Positions 57,418-64,000 of a stretch of DNA of 64,000 nt are shown in pieces. Under the pieces are notes generated by a model, which had not been told where the DNA came from, made no database searches, and saw only the letters and a list, made by a program, of their open reading frames with translations. A program made the translations under genes and the position numbers. Source of the DNA: Bradyrhizobium sp. Gha (GTDB taxonomy: Bacteria; Pseudomonadota; Alphaproteobacteria; Rhizobiales; Xanthobacteraceae); the NCBI RefSeq assembly GCF_900113735.1, contig NZ_FOQM01000013.1, positions 1 to 64,000 of the forward strand. Direction: 5' to 3'. Every line of letters starts with the position of its first letter. Positions within the stretch are counted from its first letter, which is position 1.

Positions 57418-57795
57418 ATGCAGGACGAACCGACGCCGATCGAGCTGACCAAGGCGGTCGCCGATTTCCTCCGCAACGACATCACGCCGCTGATCTCCGG
57501 ACACCAGGCCTTCAAGCTGCGCGTTGCCATCAACATCCTCGACCTCGTGACGCGGCAGTTGACGCAGGAGGAGGCCAGCGATGCGAGGGAAGTGGAGCGC
57601 TTGCGCGCGCTGCTCGGCATGGATGGCTCGGTGACAGAGCTCAACCGCGCGCTCGCCGAGCGCATCGCCAAGGGCGAGGTCGATCTCGCAACGCCGGGCC
57701 TGGCCGAGCATCTGTGGGCGACCACGATGGACAAGCTCGCAGTCGATCAGCCGAATTACGCGTCGTACAAAAGGGAGCTGGGGCGGGGCGGATAG
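57418..57795 (+). CDS. DUF6285 small protein, putative kinase partner (LvaB position)
   Basis: A 125-residue, mainly helical, acidic protein beginning QDEPTPIELTKAVADFLRNDI and containing HQAFKLRVAINILDLVTRQL and HLWATTMDKLAVDQPNYASYKREL. I recognise it as the DUF6285 type, found beside APH-fold kinases. It starts 3 bp after the kinase stop. In the levulinate operon a similarly small protein, LvaB, is needed for LvaA kinase activity. The position and size match, but homology to LvaB itself is not verified here. Confidence 0.7.
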   Translation: MQDEPTPIELTKAVADFLRNDITPLISGHQAFKLRVAINILDLVTRQLTQEEASDAREVERLRALLGMDGSVTELNRALAERIAKGEVDLATPGLAEHLWATTMDKLAVDQPNYASYKRELGRGG

Positions 57796-57803
57796 CTCTC
57801 TCC

Positions 57804-57892
57804 TCGTCATTGCGAGGAGCCCTTGGGACGACGCAATCCAGACTCTATCCGCGGAGACAGTCTGGATTGCTTCGCTGCGCTCGCAATGACGG
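57804..57892. repeat. Dispersed palindromic repeat, family A copy 7
   Basis: CGTCATTGCGAGGAGCCC...ACGCAATCCAGA faces TCTGGATTGCTTCGCTGCG...TCGCAATGACGG. It lies between the convergent DUF6285 and enoyl-CoA hydratase genes. Confidence 0.85.
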
Positions 57893-57905
57893 TGGAGGGA
57901 CCGCG

Positions 57906-58685
57906 CTACTTCCCCACCCATTTCGGCGGCCGCTTCTCCGAAAACGCCTTCGGTCCCTCGATGTAATCCTGCGAGGCCACCATGGCCTTCACTGCGGGGT
58001 ATTCCCTCTGCTCCTCGATCGCCTGCTCCAGCGACACGCCGAGCCCCTTCTGGATGGCCTGCTTGGATGCCCTGATCGACATCGGCGAGTTCTTGGTGAT
58101 CATCTCGGCCCAGCGCAGTGCGCCGGCGAGCGCCTCGCCCTGCGGCACCACCTCGTTGACGAAACCGAGCTCTCGTCCTTCCGTCGCGCTGACGTGGCGC
58201 GCGGTGAGGATCATGCCCATGGCGCGTTTCAGTCCGATCTGCCGCGGCAGCCGGTGCAGGCCGCCGGCGAGCGCGGCAAGGCCAACGCGCGGCTCGGGCA
58301 GCGCGAAGGTCGCATTCTCCGAGGCGATGATCAGGTCGCACGCGAGCGCGATCTCGAAACCGCCGCCCATGGCGACGCCGTTCACCGCCGCGATGATCGG
58401 CTTGTCGCAATCGAACCGCGCCGTGAGGCCGGCGAAGCCGCCTTTGTCCCAGCCGCGCTTGCCGCCCGCCGCCTGCCACTTCAGATCGTTGCCGGCGCAG
58501 AAGGCCTTGTCGCCGGCGCCGGTGACAATCGCGACCCATTGGGCAGGGTCCGCGGCGAAATCGTCGAACACCTTGTTGAGCTCGAAATGTGCGTCGATGT
58601 GCAGCGCGTTGTAGACCTCGGGCCGCGACAGCGTGACGACAGTGATCGGCCCCTTGCGTTCCACCTTTGAGAATTTCAGCTCCAT
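57906..58685 (-). CDS. Enoyl-CoA hydratase (CaiD-like crotonase)
   Basis: A 259-residue crotonase-family protein. GAGDKAFCAGNDLKWQAAGG (oxyanion loop 1), AAVNGVAMGGGFEIALACDLIIA (loop 2) and FALPEPRVGLAALAGGLHRLPRQIG carry the expected features; Glu is present in LPEPRVGL. It ends KAFSEKRPPKWVGK, a typical tail. It converges with the DUF6285 gene and is divergent from the acyl-CoA dehydrogenase at 58899 across a 213-bp spacer holding no other gene. Confidence 0.88.
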   Translation of the reverse strand: MELKFSKVERKGPITVVTLSRPEVYNALHIDAHFELNKVFDDFAADPAQWVAIVTGAGDKAFCAGNDLKWQAAGGKRGWDKGGFAGLTARFDCDKPIIAAVNGVAMGGGFEIALACDLIIASENATFALPEPRVGLAALAGGLHRLPRQIGLKRAMGMILTARHVSATEGRELGFVNEVVPQGEALAGALRWAEMITKNSPMSIRASKQAIQKGLGVSLEQAIEEQREYPAVKAMVASQDYIEGPKAFSEKRPPKWVGK

Positions 58686-58898
58686 CGCGCGCTCCCGCAG
58701 CTTCTCGTGAAGGAATATCGGCGGTGATACTAACGCCCGTCACCGCGGCAACACCATCGAATTGCGCGGGTGCGCCTTGCATCTCCTTCGGGCCTCGGCT
58801 TGCTTGACTTGAACGCGCTCTTCTCACCTTAATCGTGCGAAGCATAAGTGCGCCCAGCGCCTTAACGCAAAACGATAAAATCAATCCGGGAGAGACCT

Positions 58899-60173
58899 GT
58901 GGATTTCTCATTGCCTGCCGATCTCGTCGCCTATCTCGGAGAGCTCGACCGTTTCATCGAACGCGAGATCAAGCCGCTGGAAGAGGCGGACGACAACATC
59001 CGCTTCTTCGACCATCGCCGCGAGTGGGCGCGCACCGATTTCGAGAATGGTGGTCTGCCGCGTCACGAATGGGAGGCGTTGCTGCGCAAGGCCAAGGATC
59101 TCGCGGATGCCGCCGGCCATCTGCGCTTTCCGGTGCCGAAGCAATATGGTGGCAAGGACGGATCCAACCTCTGGATGGCCGTGATCCGCGAGCACTTTGC
59201 CGCCAAGGGACTTGGGCTCCACAACGACCTCCAGAACGAGCATTCCATCGTCGGCAATTTCCCCGTCGTCACCATGCTCGACCGCTACGGAAGCGACGAC
59301 CAGAAGGCGATGATCGACGGCTCGATCAAGGGCAAGTATCGCATCACTTTCGGCCTCACCGAGCCGCATCACGGCTCGGATGCCACCCACATGGAGACGC
59401 GCGCGGTGCCGGCGAGCCGCGACAACGTCAAGGGCTGGATCATCAACGGCGAGAAGATGTGGACGACAGGCATGCACGTCGCCACGCATTGCGCGCTGTT
59501 CGCGCGCACGTCAGGCAATGACGGCGATGCCCGCGGCATCACCTGCTTCCTGGTGCCGGCCAAGAGTCCCGGCGTCCGTATCGAGGAGTACATGTGGACC
59601 TTCAACATGCCGACCGATCACCCGCGCGTCAGCTTTACCGATGTGTTCGTGCCGGAGGATGCGCTATTCGGCGAGCTCGGTCGCGGCTTGTCGCTGGCGC
59701 AATGCTTCGTGCACCAGAACCGCATCCGCCAGGCCGCGAGCTCGCTCGGCGCCGCCGTCTATTGCATCAACGAGAGCGTCAAATACGCGCGCGAGCGAAA
59801 GCCGTTCGGCAAGGCGCTGGCGGAAAACCAGGCGATCCAGTTCCCGCTGGTCGAGCTCGCGACGCAAGCCGAGATGCTGCGCCTTCTGATCCGCAAGACC
59901 GCCTGGGAGATGGACCAACTCACCGAGGAGCAGATCGAGCGCACGCTTTCCGACCGCGTCTCCATGTGCAATTACTGGGCAAACCGTCTCTGCTGCGAAT
60001 CCGCCGACCGCGCCATGCAGGTCCACGGCGGCATGGGCTACTCGCGCCACAAGCCGTTCGAGCACATTTATCGGCACCACCGCCGCTACCGGATCACGGA
60101 AGGCAGCGAAGAGATCCAGATGCGCAAGGTGGCGGGGTTCCTGTTCGGGTATATGGGGCCGGCGAAGCATTGA
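58899..60173 (+). CDS. Acyl-CoA dehydrogenase
   Basis: A 424-residue acyl-CoA dehydrogenase. Signature stretches are ITFGLTEPHHGSDATHMETRA (flavin loop), WIINGEKMWTTGMHVATHCALFAR, QNRIRQAASSLGAAVYCI and the C-terminal QVHGGMGYSRHKPFEHIYRHHRRYRITEGSEEIQ. A GTG start at 58899 follows GGGAGA. It differs clearly in sequence from the ACAD10/11-type enzyme at 52710 and probably oxidises a different acyl-CoA. It is placed upstream of a family C repeat and convergent with the acyl-CoA ligase gene. Confidence 0.9.
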   Translation: MDFSLPADLVAYLGELDRFIEREIKPLEEADDNIRFFDHRREWARTDFENGGLPRHEWEALLRKAKDLADAAGHLRFPVPKQYGGKDGSNLWMAVIREHFAAKGLGLHNDLQNEHSIVGNFPVVTMLDRYGSDDQKAMIDGSIKGKYRITFGLTEPHHGSDATHMETRAVPASRDNVKGWIINGEKMWTTGMHVATHCALFARTSGNDGDARGITCFLVPAKSPGVRIEEYMWTFNMPTDHPRVSFTDVFVPEDALFGELGRGLSLAQCFVHQNRIRQAASSLGAAVYCINESVKYARERKPFGKALAENQAIQFPLVELATQAEMLRLLIRKTAWEMDQLTEEQIERTLSDRVSMCNYWANRLCCESADRAMQVHGGMGYSRHKPFEHIYRHHRRYRITEGSEEIQMRKVAGFLFGYMGPAKH

Positions 60174-60191
60174 GGCGGGCACCGCGCTCGC

Positions 60192-60281
60192 AGGGTGGAT
60201 TAGCCGAAGGCGCGATCCACCACTTCCGCCACCGTGGGAAAGAAAAGAGCTGGGTTACGCCTACGGCTAACCCGCCCTACG
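60192..60281. repeat. Dispersed repeat, family C copy 3
   Basis: AGGGTGGATTAGCCGAAGGCGCGATCCACC, then GCTGGGTTACGCCTACGGCTAACCCGCCCTA. It is a diverged copy of the elements at 30926-31040 and 48563-48670. It lies between the convergent acyl-CoA dehydrogenase and ligase genes without supplying a stop codon. Confidence 0.75.
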
Positions 60282-60292
60282 GCACCGGCGTC

Positions 60293-61870
60293 TCAATTCA
60301 CCCGCCGATCCTTCCCCGCCCAATAGGGATCTCTCAGCTGCCGCCGCAAGATCTTGCCTGACGGATTGCGCGGCAGTGCCGGCAAGAACTCCACGCTCTT
60401 CGGCGTCTTGAAGCCGGCGATGCGTTCGCGCGTGAAGTTGATGATGTCGGCGGCCGTTGCCTCTTTGCCCGGCTTCATCACCACGACTGCCTTCACGGCT
60501 TCGCCCCATTTCTCGTCGGGGACGCCGATCACGGCGGCTTCGGCGATATCAGGGTGATCGCACAGCGCGCTCTCGACCTCGGCCGGATAGATGTTCTCGC
60601 CGCCGGAGATGATCATATCCTTGATGCGGTCGTGGATGTAGAGATAGCCGTCTTCGTCCATGTAACCGGCATCGCCCGTGCGCAGCCAGCCGTCGCTGCG
60701 CAGCGTCGAAGCGGTCGCCTCTGGCAGGTTCCAGTAGCCGGCCATGTTCGAGCCCGAACGCGTCGCGATCTCGCCAACCTGGCGAGGCGGCAACGGCTTG
60801 CCGTCGGCATCGAGGATGGCGATCTCGACGCCCGGTAGCGCCTTGCCGGCCGAGCGCATCCGCTCCAGCCCCTCGACGTGATCCTCCGGCGGCAGCGCGA
60901 CGATGGTGCCCGTGGTCTCGGTCATGCCGTACATCTGCACGAAGCCGCATTTGAAGACCTCGATGCATTCCTTCAGCAGCGCCGCCGGAATCGGGGAAGC
61001 GCCATACAGCATGTATTTCAGCCTGGAGAAATCGACCGTCCTGGCGCGCGGTTGCCGCACCACGAACTGCATCGCCGCCGGCACCATGAACAGCTTTGTG
61101 ACGCCCGACTGCTCGAAGAAATCCAGTACCTTGGAGGGATCGAACTCGCGCGCGATCACGCCGCGGGCGCCATGATAGAGCCCCATCACGCCCCAGCCGG
61201 AGCCGCCGATATGGAAGATCGGCATCGCCACCAGCGACACGTCGTCGGTCGACCACCGGTTCCACTCCGGCTTGTCCTCCGCATTGCCCGTCTGCACCAG
61301 GTTGAGGAAGTTCGCATGGCTCAGCATCGCGCCCTTCGGCTTGCCCGTCGTGCCCGACGTGTAGAGCTGGATCGCGATGTCCTTGGTGTCGATCGGCACC
61401 TTGGGATCGTTGCCGCTCTGTGCCTCGCGCCACGCGGTAAAATCCTGCCATTCCGGTGCGCCGCCTTCGGTGGTGATGACCGTGCGCACGCCCGGAAACT
61501 GATCCCTGATCTGGCGAATTTGCGTGATGAACTCCGGCCCGACGAACAGCACAGGTGCGTTGCAATCGGCGACGATAAAGGCGACCTCGGGGCCTGCGAG
61601 CCGCCAGTTCACCGGCGCCATCACCACGCCCGCCTTCATCGCGCCCATCAGCAGCTCGAAATAGAGATCGCTGTTCTTGCCGAGATAGGCGATGCGATCG
61701 CCCTTTTTCACACCCATCGCGAGAAGCGCATTCGCGACCTTGTTGGTGTTGACGTCGAACTCGGCAAAGCTGGTGACGCGGCCCTCGAACTCGTAGGCGA
61801 TGGCATCGCCGCGGCTCACCGCGCGCTCGCGCACCATGTCGGCGAGGTCAGCCAATGGCTGTCTGAACAT
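60293..61870 (-). CDS. Fatty-acid/long-chain acyl-CoA synthetase (AMP-forming)
   Basis: A 525-residue class I adenylate-forming ligase. Motifs: YTSGTTGKPKGAMLSHANFL (P-loop), YGMTETTGTIVAL (A5), DGWLRTGDAGYMDEDGYLYIHDRIKDMI (A7-A8 hinge), SGGENIYPAEVESAL and the catalytic Lys in NPSGKILRRQLRD near the end. It activates a fatty or aryl acid to its CoA ester. The ATG at 61868-61870 has GGGAGA upstream. It lies 75 bp after the SDR gene on the same strand and converges with the acyl-CoA dehydrogenase. Confidence 0.92.
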   Translation of the reverse strand: MFRQPLADLADMVRERAVSRGDAIAYEFEGRVTSFAEFDVNTNKVANALLAMGVKKGDRIAYLGKNSDLYFELLMGAMKAGVVMAPVNWRLAGPEVAFIVADCNAPVLFVGPEFITQIRQIRDQFPGVRTVITTEGGAPEWQDFTAWREAQSGNDPKVPIDTKDIAIQLYTSGTTGKPKGAMLSHANFLNLVQTGNAEDKPEWNRWSTDDVSLVAMPIFHIGGSGWGVMGLYHGARGVIAREFDPSKVLDFFEQSGVTKLFMVPAAMQFVVRQPRARTVDFSRLKYMLYGASPIPAALLKECIEVFKCGFVQMYGMTETTGTIVALPPEDHVEGLERMRSAGKALPGVEIAILDADGKPLPPRQVGEIATRSGSNMAGYWNLPEATASTLRSDGWLRTGDAGYMDEDGYLYIHDRIKDMIISGGENIYPAEVESALCDHPDIAEAAVIGVPDEKWGEAVKAVVVMKPGKEATAADIINFTRERIAGFKTPKSVEFLPALPRNPSGKILRRQLRDPYWAGKDRRVN

Positions 61871-61945
61871 GTCTCTCCCGTGGCGTTTTGTTCTATATGG
61901 AGAGTGTGGCGTCATTCGCGGGTGAAGACAAGACGGTGGAGAGCG

Positions 61946-62818
61946 CTACCCGCGCTTCGCCCGGTCCTTCTCGTTCTGCGCCATGATGCTTTCGCGCGCG
62001 GTTTTCCAATCGTCGTCACTCCAGTCGCGGAGCTGGTAGAAATTGCCGCCCATGGCGAGCGCCTGCGCGCCGTCCATGGCGATGGTCTCGCCATTAATCC
62101 AGTCGCAGCCGCCGGAGATCAGGAATGTCGCCAGGTTCTGCAGCTCCTCCATGGTGCCGACGCGGCCCATGGGATTCATCGCCTTGGTGCGCGCGCCGGC
62201 TTCGTCGCCCGGCTTGATCCGCTTGCTCATGCCTTCGGTCGGGATCTCGCCCGGCGCGATGGTATTGAGGCGGATGCCGTAGCGGCCCCATTCCGCCGCG
62301 AGCGACATCGTCATGGCGTGGATCGCCGACTTGCTCATCGCCGACGGCACCACGTAAGGCGAGCCGTTGCGCACCCAGGTCGTGGTGATCGAGACGACGT
62401 TGCCGGGCTGTTTGTCCGCGATCCAGCGCTTGCCGACCGCATGCGTCACGTAGAACGTGCCGTGCATGACGATGTTGGCAACCGCATCGAAGCCGCGCGG
62501 CGACAGCTCCTCGGTGCGCGAGATGAAATTGCCGGCGGCATTGTTGACGAGGTCGGTGAGACCGCCGTCGCGAAAGATGGTCTCGACCATCTCTTCGACC
62601 GCGAGCGCGTTGCGAATGTCGACGCCGTGGCTGGTGACGCGGCCGCCGTACTGATCCATCAGCTCGATTGCGGTCTCGTCGCAGACGATCTTGCGCCGGC
62701 CGCAGATGTGCACCTCGGCGCCGAGCTGAAGGAAGCGTGCCGCCATCGATTTGCCGAGCCCGGTCCCGCCGCCGGTCACGAGAATGCGCCGTCCAGCCAG
62801 AAGATTTTCCTTGAACAT
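61946..62818 (-). CDS. SDR oxidoreductase, 2,4-dienoyl-CoA reductase-like
   Basis: A 290-residue SDR with cofactor motif RILVTGGGTGLGKSMAARF (residues 11-29), CGRRKIVCDETA and LVNNAAGNF. The catalytic region is SITTTWVRNGSPYVVPSAMSKSAI: Lys 163 is preceded four residues earlier by Ser 159, not Tyr, a pattern shared with 2,4-dienoyl-CoA reductases. This supports a role in degrading unsaturated fatty acyl-CoAs. It is divergent from the enoyl-CoA hydratase gene at 62924 and probably co-transcribed with the ligase downstream. Confidence 0.85.
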   Translation of the reverse strand: MFKENLLAGRRILVTGGGTGLGKSMAARFLQLGAEVHICGRRKIVCDETAIELMDQYGGRVTSHGVDIRNALAVEEMVETIFRDGGLTDLVNNAAGNFISRTEELSPRGFDAVANIVMHGTFYVTHAVGKRWIADKQPGNVVSITTTWVRNGSPYVVPSAMSKSAIHAMTMSLAAEWGRYGIRLNTIAPGEIPTEGMSKRIKPGDEAGARTKAMNPMGRVGTMEELQNLATFLISGGCDWINGETIAMDGAQALAMGGNFYQLRDWSDDDWKTARESIMAQNEKDRAKRG

Positions 62819-62846
62819 GGCTGTTTCTCCCGTACGGATTGTCAGT

Positions 62847-62866
62847 TAATTGGTCGATTGACTAAA
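62847..62866. promoter_or_regulatory. Palindrome-like site between SDR and enoyl-CoA hydratase
   Basis: TTAATTGGTCGATTGACTAA is an imperfect dyad centred on TCGA, with the outer TTA...TAA matching. It also contains direct repeats ATTGGTC and ATTGACT. A rightward -35-like TTGACT (62858-62863) is embedded in it. The position suits a fatty-acid-responsive repressor of the TetR type, but no regulator is encoded nearby. Confidence 0.4.
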
Positions 62867-62923
62867 TCCGGCCGCCAGCTTTCTGTAAAGCGGCACCGAA
62901 CAAGAACAGGGGAGAATTCATCC

Positions 62924-63733
62924 ATGGAAGAGCGCGTCTCGATCTCGATCTCGGAAGGCGTCGCCGACGTGCGCCTGGTGCGCGCGGACAAGATGAATGC
63001 GCTCGATCAGGCCATGTTCGAGGCTCTTGTTGCGGCAACCGAGCGGCTTTCGACGGAAAAAGGCCTTCGCGTCGTCGTGCTCTCGGGCGAGGGGCGCGCG
63101 TTCTGCGCCGGTCTCGACTTGGGGCGTTTTGCCGCCATGAAGGAGAAGGGCGGCAACGGAATTCCGGGTGGCGAAAATCGTGATCTCACCAAGCGCACGC
63201 ACGGCCAGGCGAACTTTCCGCAACAAGCGGTATGGGGATGGCGCCAGCTTCCGGTTCCCGTGATCGCCGCCGTGCACGGCGTTGCCTTCGGCGGAGGCTT
63301 CCAGCTCTCGCTCGGCGCCGACATGCGTTTTCTCGCACCCGATGCGCGAATGTCGATCATGGAAATCAAATGGGGCCTCGTGCCCGACATGGCGGGCACG
63401 CCGATCCTGGCCTCGCTGGTGCGCGACGATATCCTGCGCGATCTCACCTACAGCGGTCGCATTTTCTCCGCGCAGGAGGCGATGAACTACGGCCTTGCTA
63501 CGCGCATCTGCGATGACCCACGAGCTGTAGCCCTCCAGGTCGCGCGCGAGATCGCGGAAAAAAGCCCCGATGCAATCCGGGCGGCGAAGCGGCTGCTCAA
63601 CAATCTCTCGGTCGATCCGGGTGCCGCACTGCTCGCGGAGTCCGTCGAGCAGCAGAAGCTGATCGGCAGCCCCAACCAGACCGAAGCGGTGCGCTCCAAT
63701 CTGGAGAAGCGCGCGGCGAGGTATGTGGATTGA
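62924..63733 (+). CDS. Enoyl-CoA hydratase/isomerase (crotonase family)
   Basis: A 269-residue crotonase-fold protein. GEGRAFCAGLDLGRFAAM (oxyanion loop 1) and AAVHGVAFGGGFQLSLGADMRFLA (loop 2) are normal. The region MSIMEIKWGLVPDMAGTPILASLVR shows Glu in IMEIKWG and Asp in VPDMAG, as in dienoyl-CoA isomerase-like enzymes. That would complement the dienoyl-CoA-reductase-like SDR next door. GGGGAGAA precedes the ATG at 62924. A family B repeat and an AMP-ligase gene follow. Confidence 0.88.
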   Translation: MEERVSISISEGVADVRLVRADKMNALDQAMFEALVAATERLSTEKGLRVVVLSGEGRAFCAGLDLGRFAAMKEKGGNGIPGGENRDLTKRTHGQANFPQQAVWGWRQLPVPVIAAVHGVAFGGGFQLSLGADMRFLAPDARMSIMEIKWGLVPDMAGTPILASLVRDDILRDLTYSGRIFSAQEAMNYGLATRICDDPRAVALQVAREIAEKSPDAIRAAKRLLNNLSVDPGAALLAESVEQQKLIGSPNQTEAVRSNLEKRAARYVD

Positions 63734-63740
63734 TTGCCTT

Positions 63741-63821
63741 GTCGTTCCGGGGCGATGCGTAGCATCGAATCCGGAACCTCGAGATGCCGGGTCTGGTCCT
63801 TCGGACCATTCCGGAATGACG
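63741..63821. repeat. Dispersed palindromic repeat, family B copy 2
   Basis: GTCGTTCCGGGGCGATGCG...AATCCGGAACCTCGAGATGCCGGGTCT...ATTCCGGAATGAC: terminal arms pair as in the copy at 33234-33310. Inner hairpins GATGCGTAGCATC and GGTCCTTCGGACC are visible. Confidence 0.8.
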
Positions 63822-63846
63822 AACACAACAACAAAGAAAAGCAACA

Positions 63847-64000
63847 ATGAGCGAAACGCCCGACTTCCTCGGCATCATCTCCGGTGACCGGCGCCGCACA
63901 CACGCTGACGTCGCCGATCGCGCCGATCGCATCGCCTCCGGCCTCGCCAAAATCGGCATCCGCCAGGGCGATTGCGTTTGCATGTTGATGCGCAACGACA
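63847..64000 (+). CDS. AMP-dependent acyl-CoA synthetase, 5' end only
   Basis: The first 51 codons of a gene cut by the window edge. The visible part, MSETPDFLGIISGDRRRTHADVADRADRIASGLAKIGIRQGDCVCMLMRND, matches the N-terminal (T/R)-x-(A)D-x-x-x-x-A-x-x-L-x-x-x-G-I-x-x-G-D-x-V pattern of class I adenylate-forming acyl-CoA ligases. It follows the enoyl-CoA hydratase after the family B repeat. The rest of the protein and its specificity are not visible. Confidence 0.7.
   Translation, partial: MSETPDFLGIISGDRRRTHADVADRADRIASGLAKIGIRQGDCVCMLMRND

Noticed and set aside
56287..58911. An 874-residue frame on the - strand
   Set aside because: It covers parts of the hydratase, kinase and DUF6285 genes in antisense and runs out of frame across the real 57906-58685 gene. 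It has no domain of its own.
60878..63733. A 951-residue open frame on the + strand
   Set aside because: Its first 680 codons are antisense to the ligase and SDR genes and match nothing. Only the final 269 codons form the enoyl-CoA hydratase.
1..64000. CRISPR arrays, tRNA or rRNA genes, integrases and transposases
   Set aside because: I looked for regularly spaced repeats, cloverleaf genes with CCA ends and transposase/integrase motifs and found none. The repeats present are dispersed palindromes.

Overview
The window is high-GC, gene-dense DNA from an alphaproteobacterium, most likely Bradyrhizobium or a close Nitrobacteraceae relative. I infer this from the gene content (a paa operon headed by paaX, aap-like and Liv-type uptake systems, many acyl-CoA genes), the frequent GTG/TTG starts, and the dispersed palindromic repeats built on CATTGCGAGCG...GCAATCCAGA, which are typical of these genomes. 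There are about 59 genes, none obviously foreign. I found no tRNA, rRNA, CRISPR array, phage or transposase gene.

Layout. (1) 1-2665: a structured non-coding leader, a DUF445 membrane protein and an alpha/beta hydrolase. (2) 2880-9461: phenylacetate catabolism, paaX then paaABCDE, paaI and paaK, with a candidate operator-promoter before paaA and a strong terminator after paaK. (3) 9540-15982: a quinone-oxidoreductase-like protein, a YeeE-type sulfur transporter, an EamA exporter divergent from a frameshifted MocR-type regulator, a hydrolase-OsmC fusion and a sulfite-oxidase-like molybdoenzyme. (4) 16001-19650: a divergent TetR / ferredoxin-P450-MFS unit with an operator on the -35 box. (5) 19647-27624: an amino-acid uptake and transamination locus with a single-Cys racemase-like protein, a binding protein, a class III aminotransferase and an RpiR regulator, divergent from two permeases; no ATPase is present. 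An amidase follows.

(6) 27743-43969: a sugar-acid / hydroxy-acid / carbamoyl-compound island. It holds an unusual SDR, a tartrate/D-malate dehydrogenase, an LDH2-type and a D-2-hydroxyacid dehydrogenase, an N-carbamoyl amidohydrolase, LysR, a DUF1445 hydro-lyase, a complete Liv-type ABC transporter and a complete L-threonate route (otnC, ltnD, otnI, otnK). (7) 44191-48553: an RND pump with its adaptor. (8) 48668-64000: acyl-CoA metabolism, with a thiolase-like protein lacking the usual Cys, a nitronate monooxygenase, a GST, two acyl-CoA dehydrogenases, three enoyl-CoA hydratases, two SDRs, a VOC protein, two acyl-CoA ligases (one cut by the window edge), and an APH-type kinase with a small DUF6285 partner.

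The most interesting system is 52710-57795. An ACAD10/11-type acyl-CoA dehydrogenase, an SDR, an enoyl-CoA hydratase, an APH-fold kinase and a small partner protein together resemble the LvaABC/ACAD10-11 route, which phosphorylates and then dehydrates 4-hydroxyacyl-CoAs. Several divergent promoters also carry clean inverted repeats that look like operators for the adjacent regulators (PaaX, MocR, TetR, RpiR, LysR).
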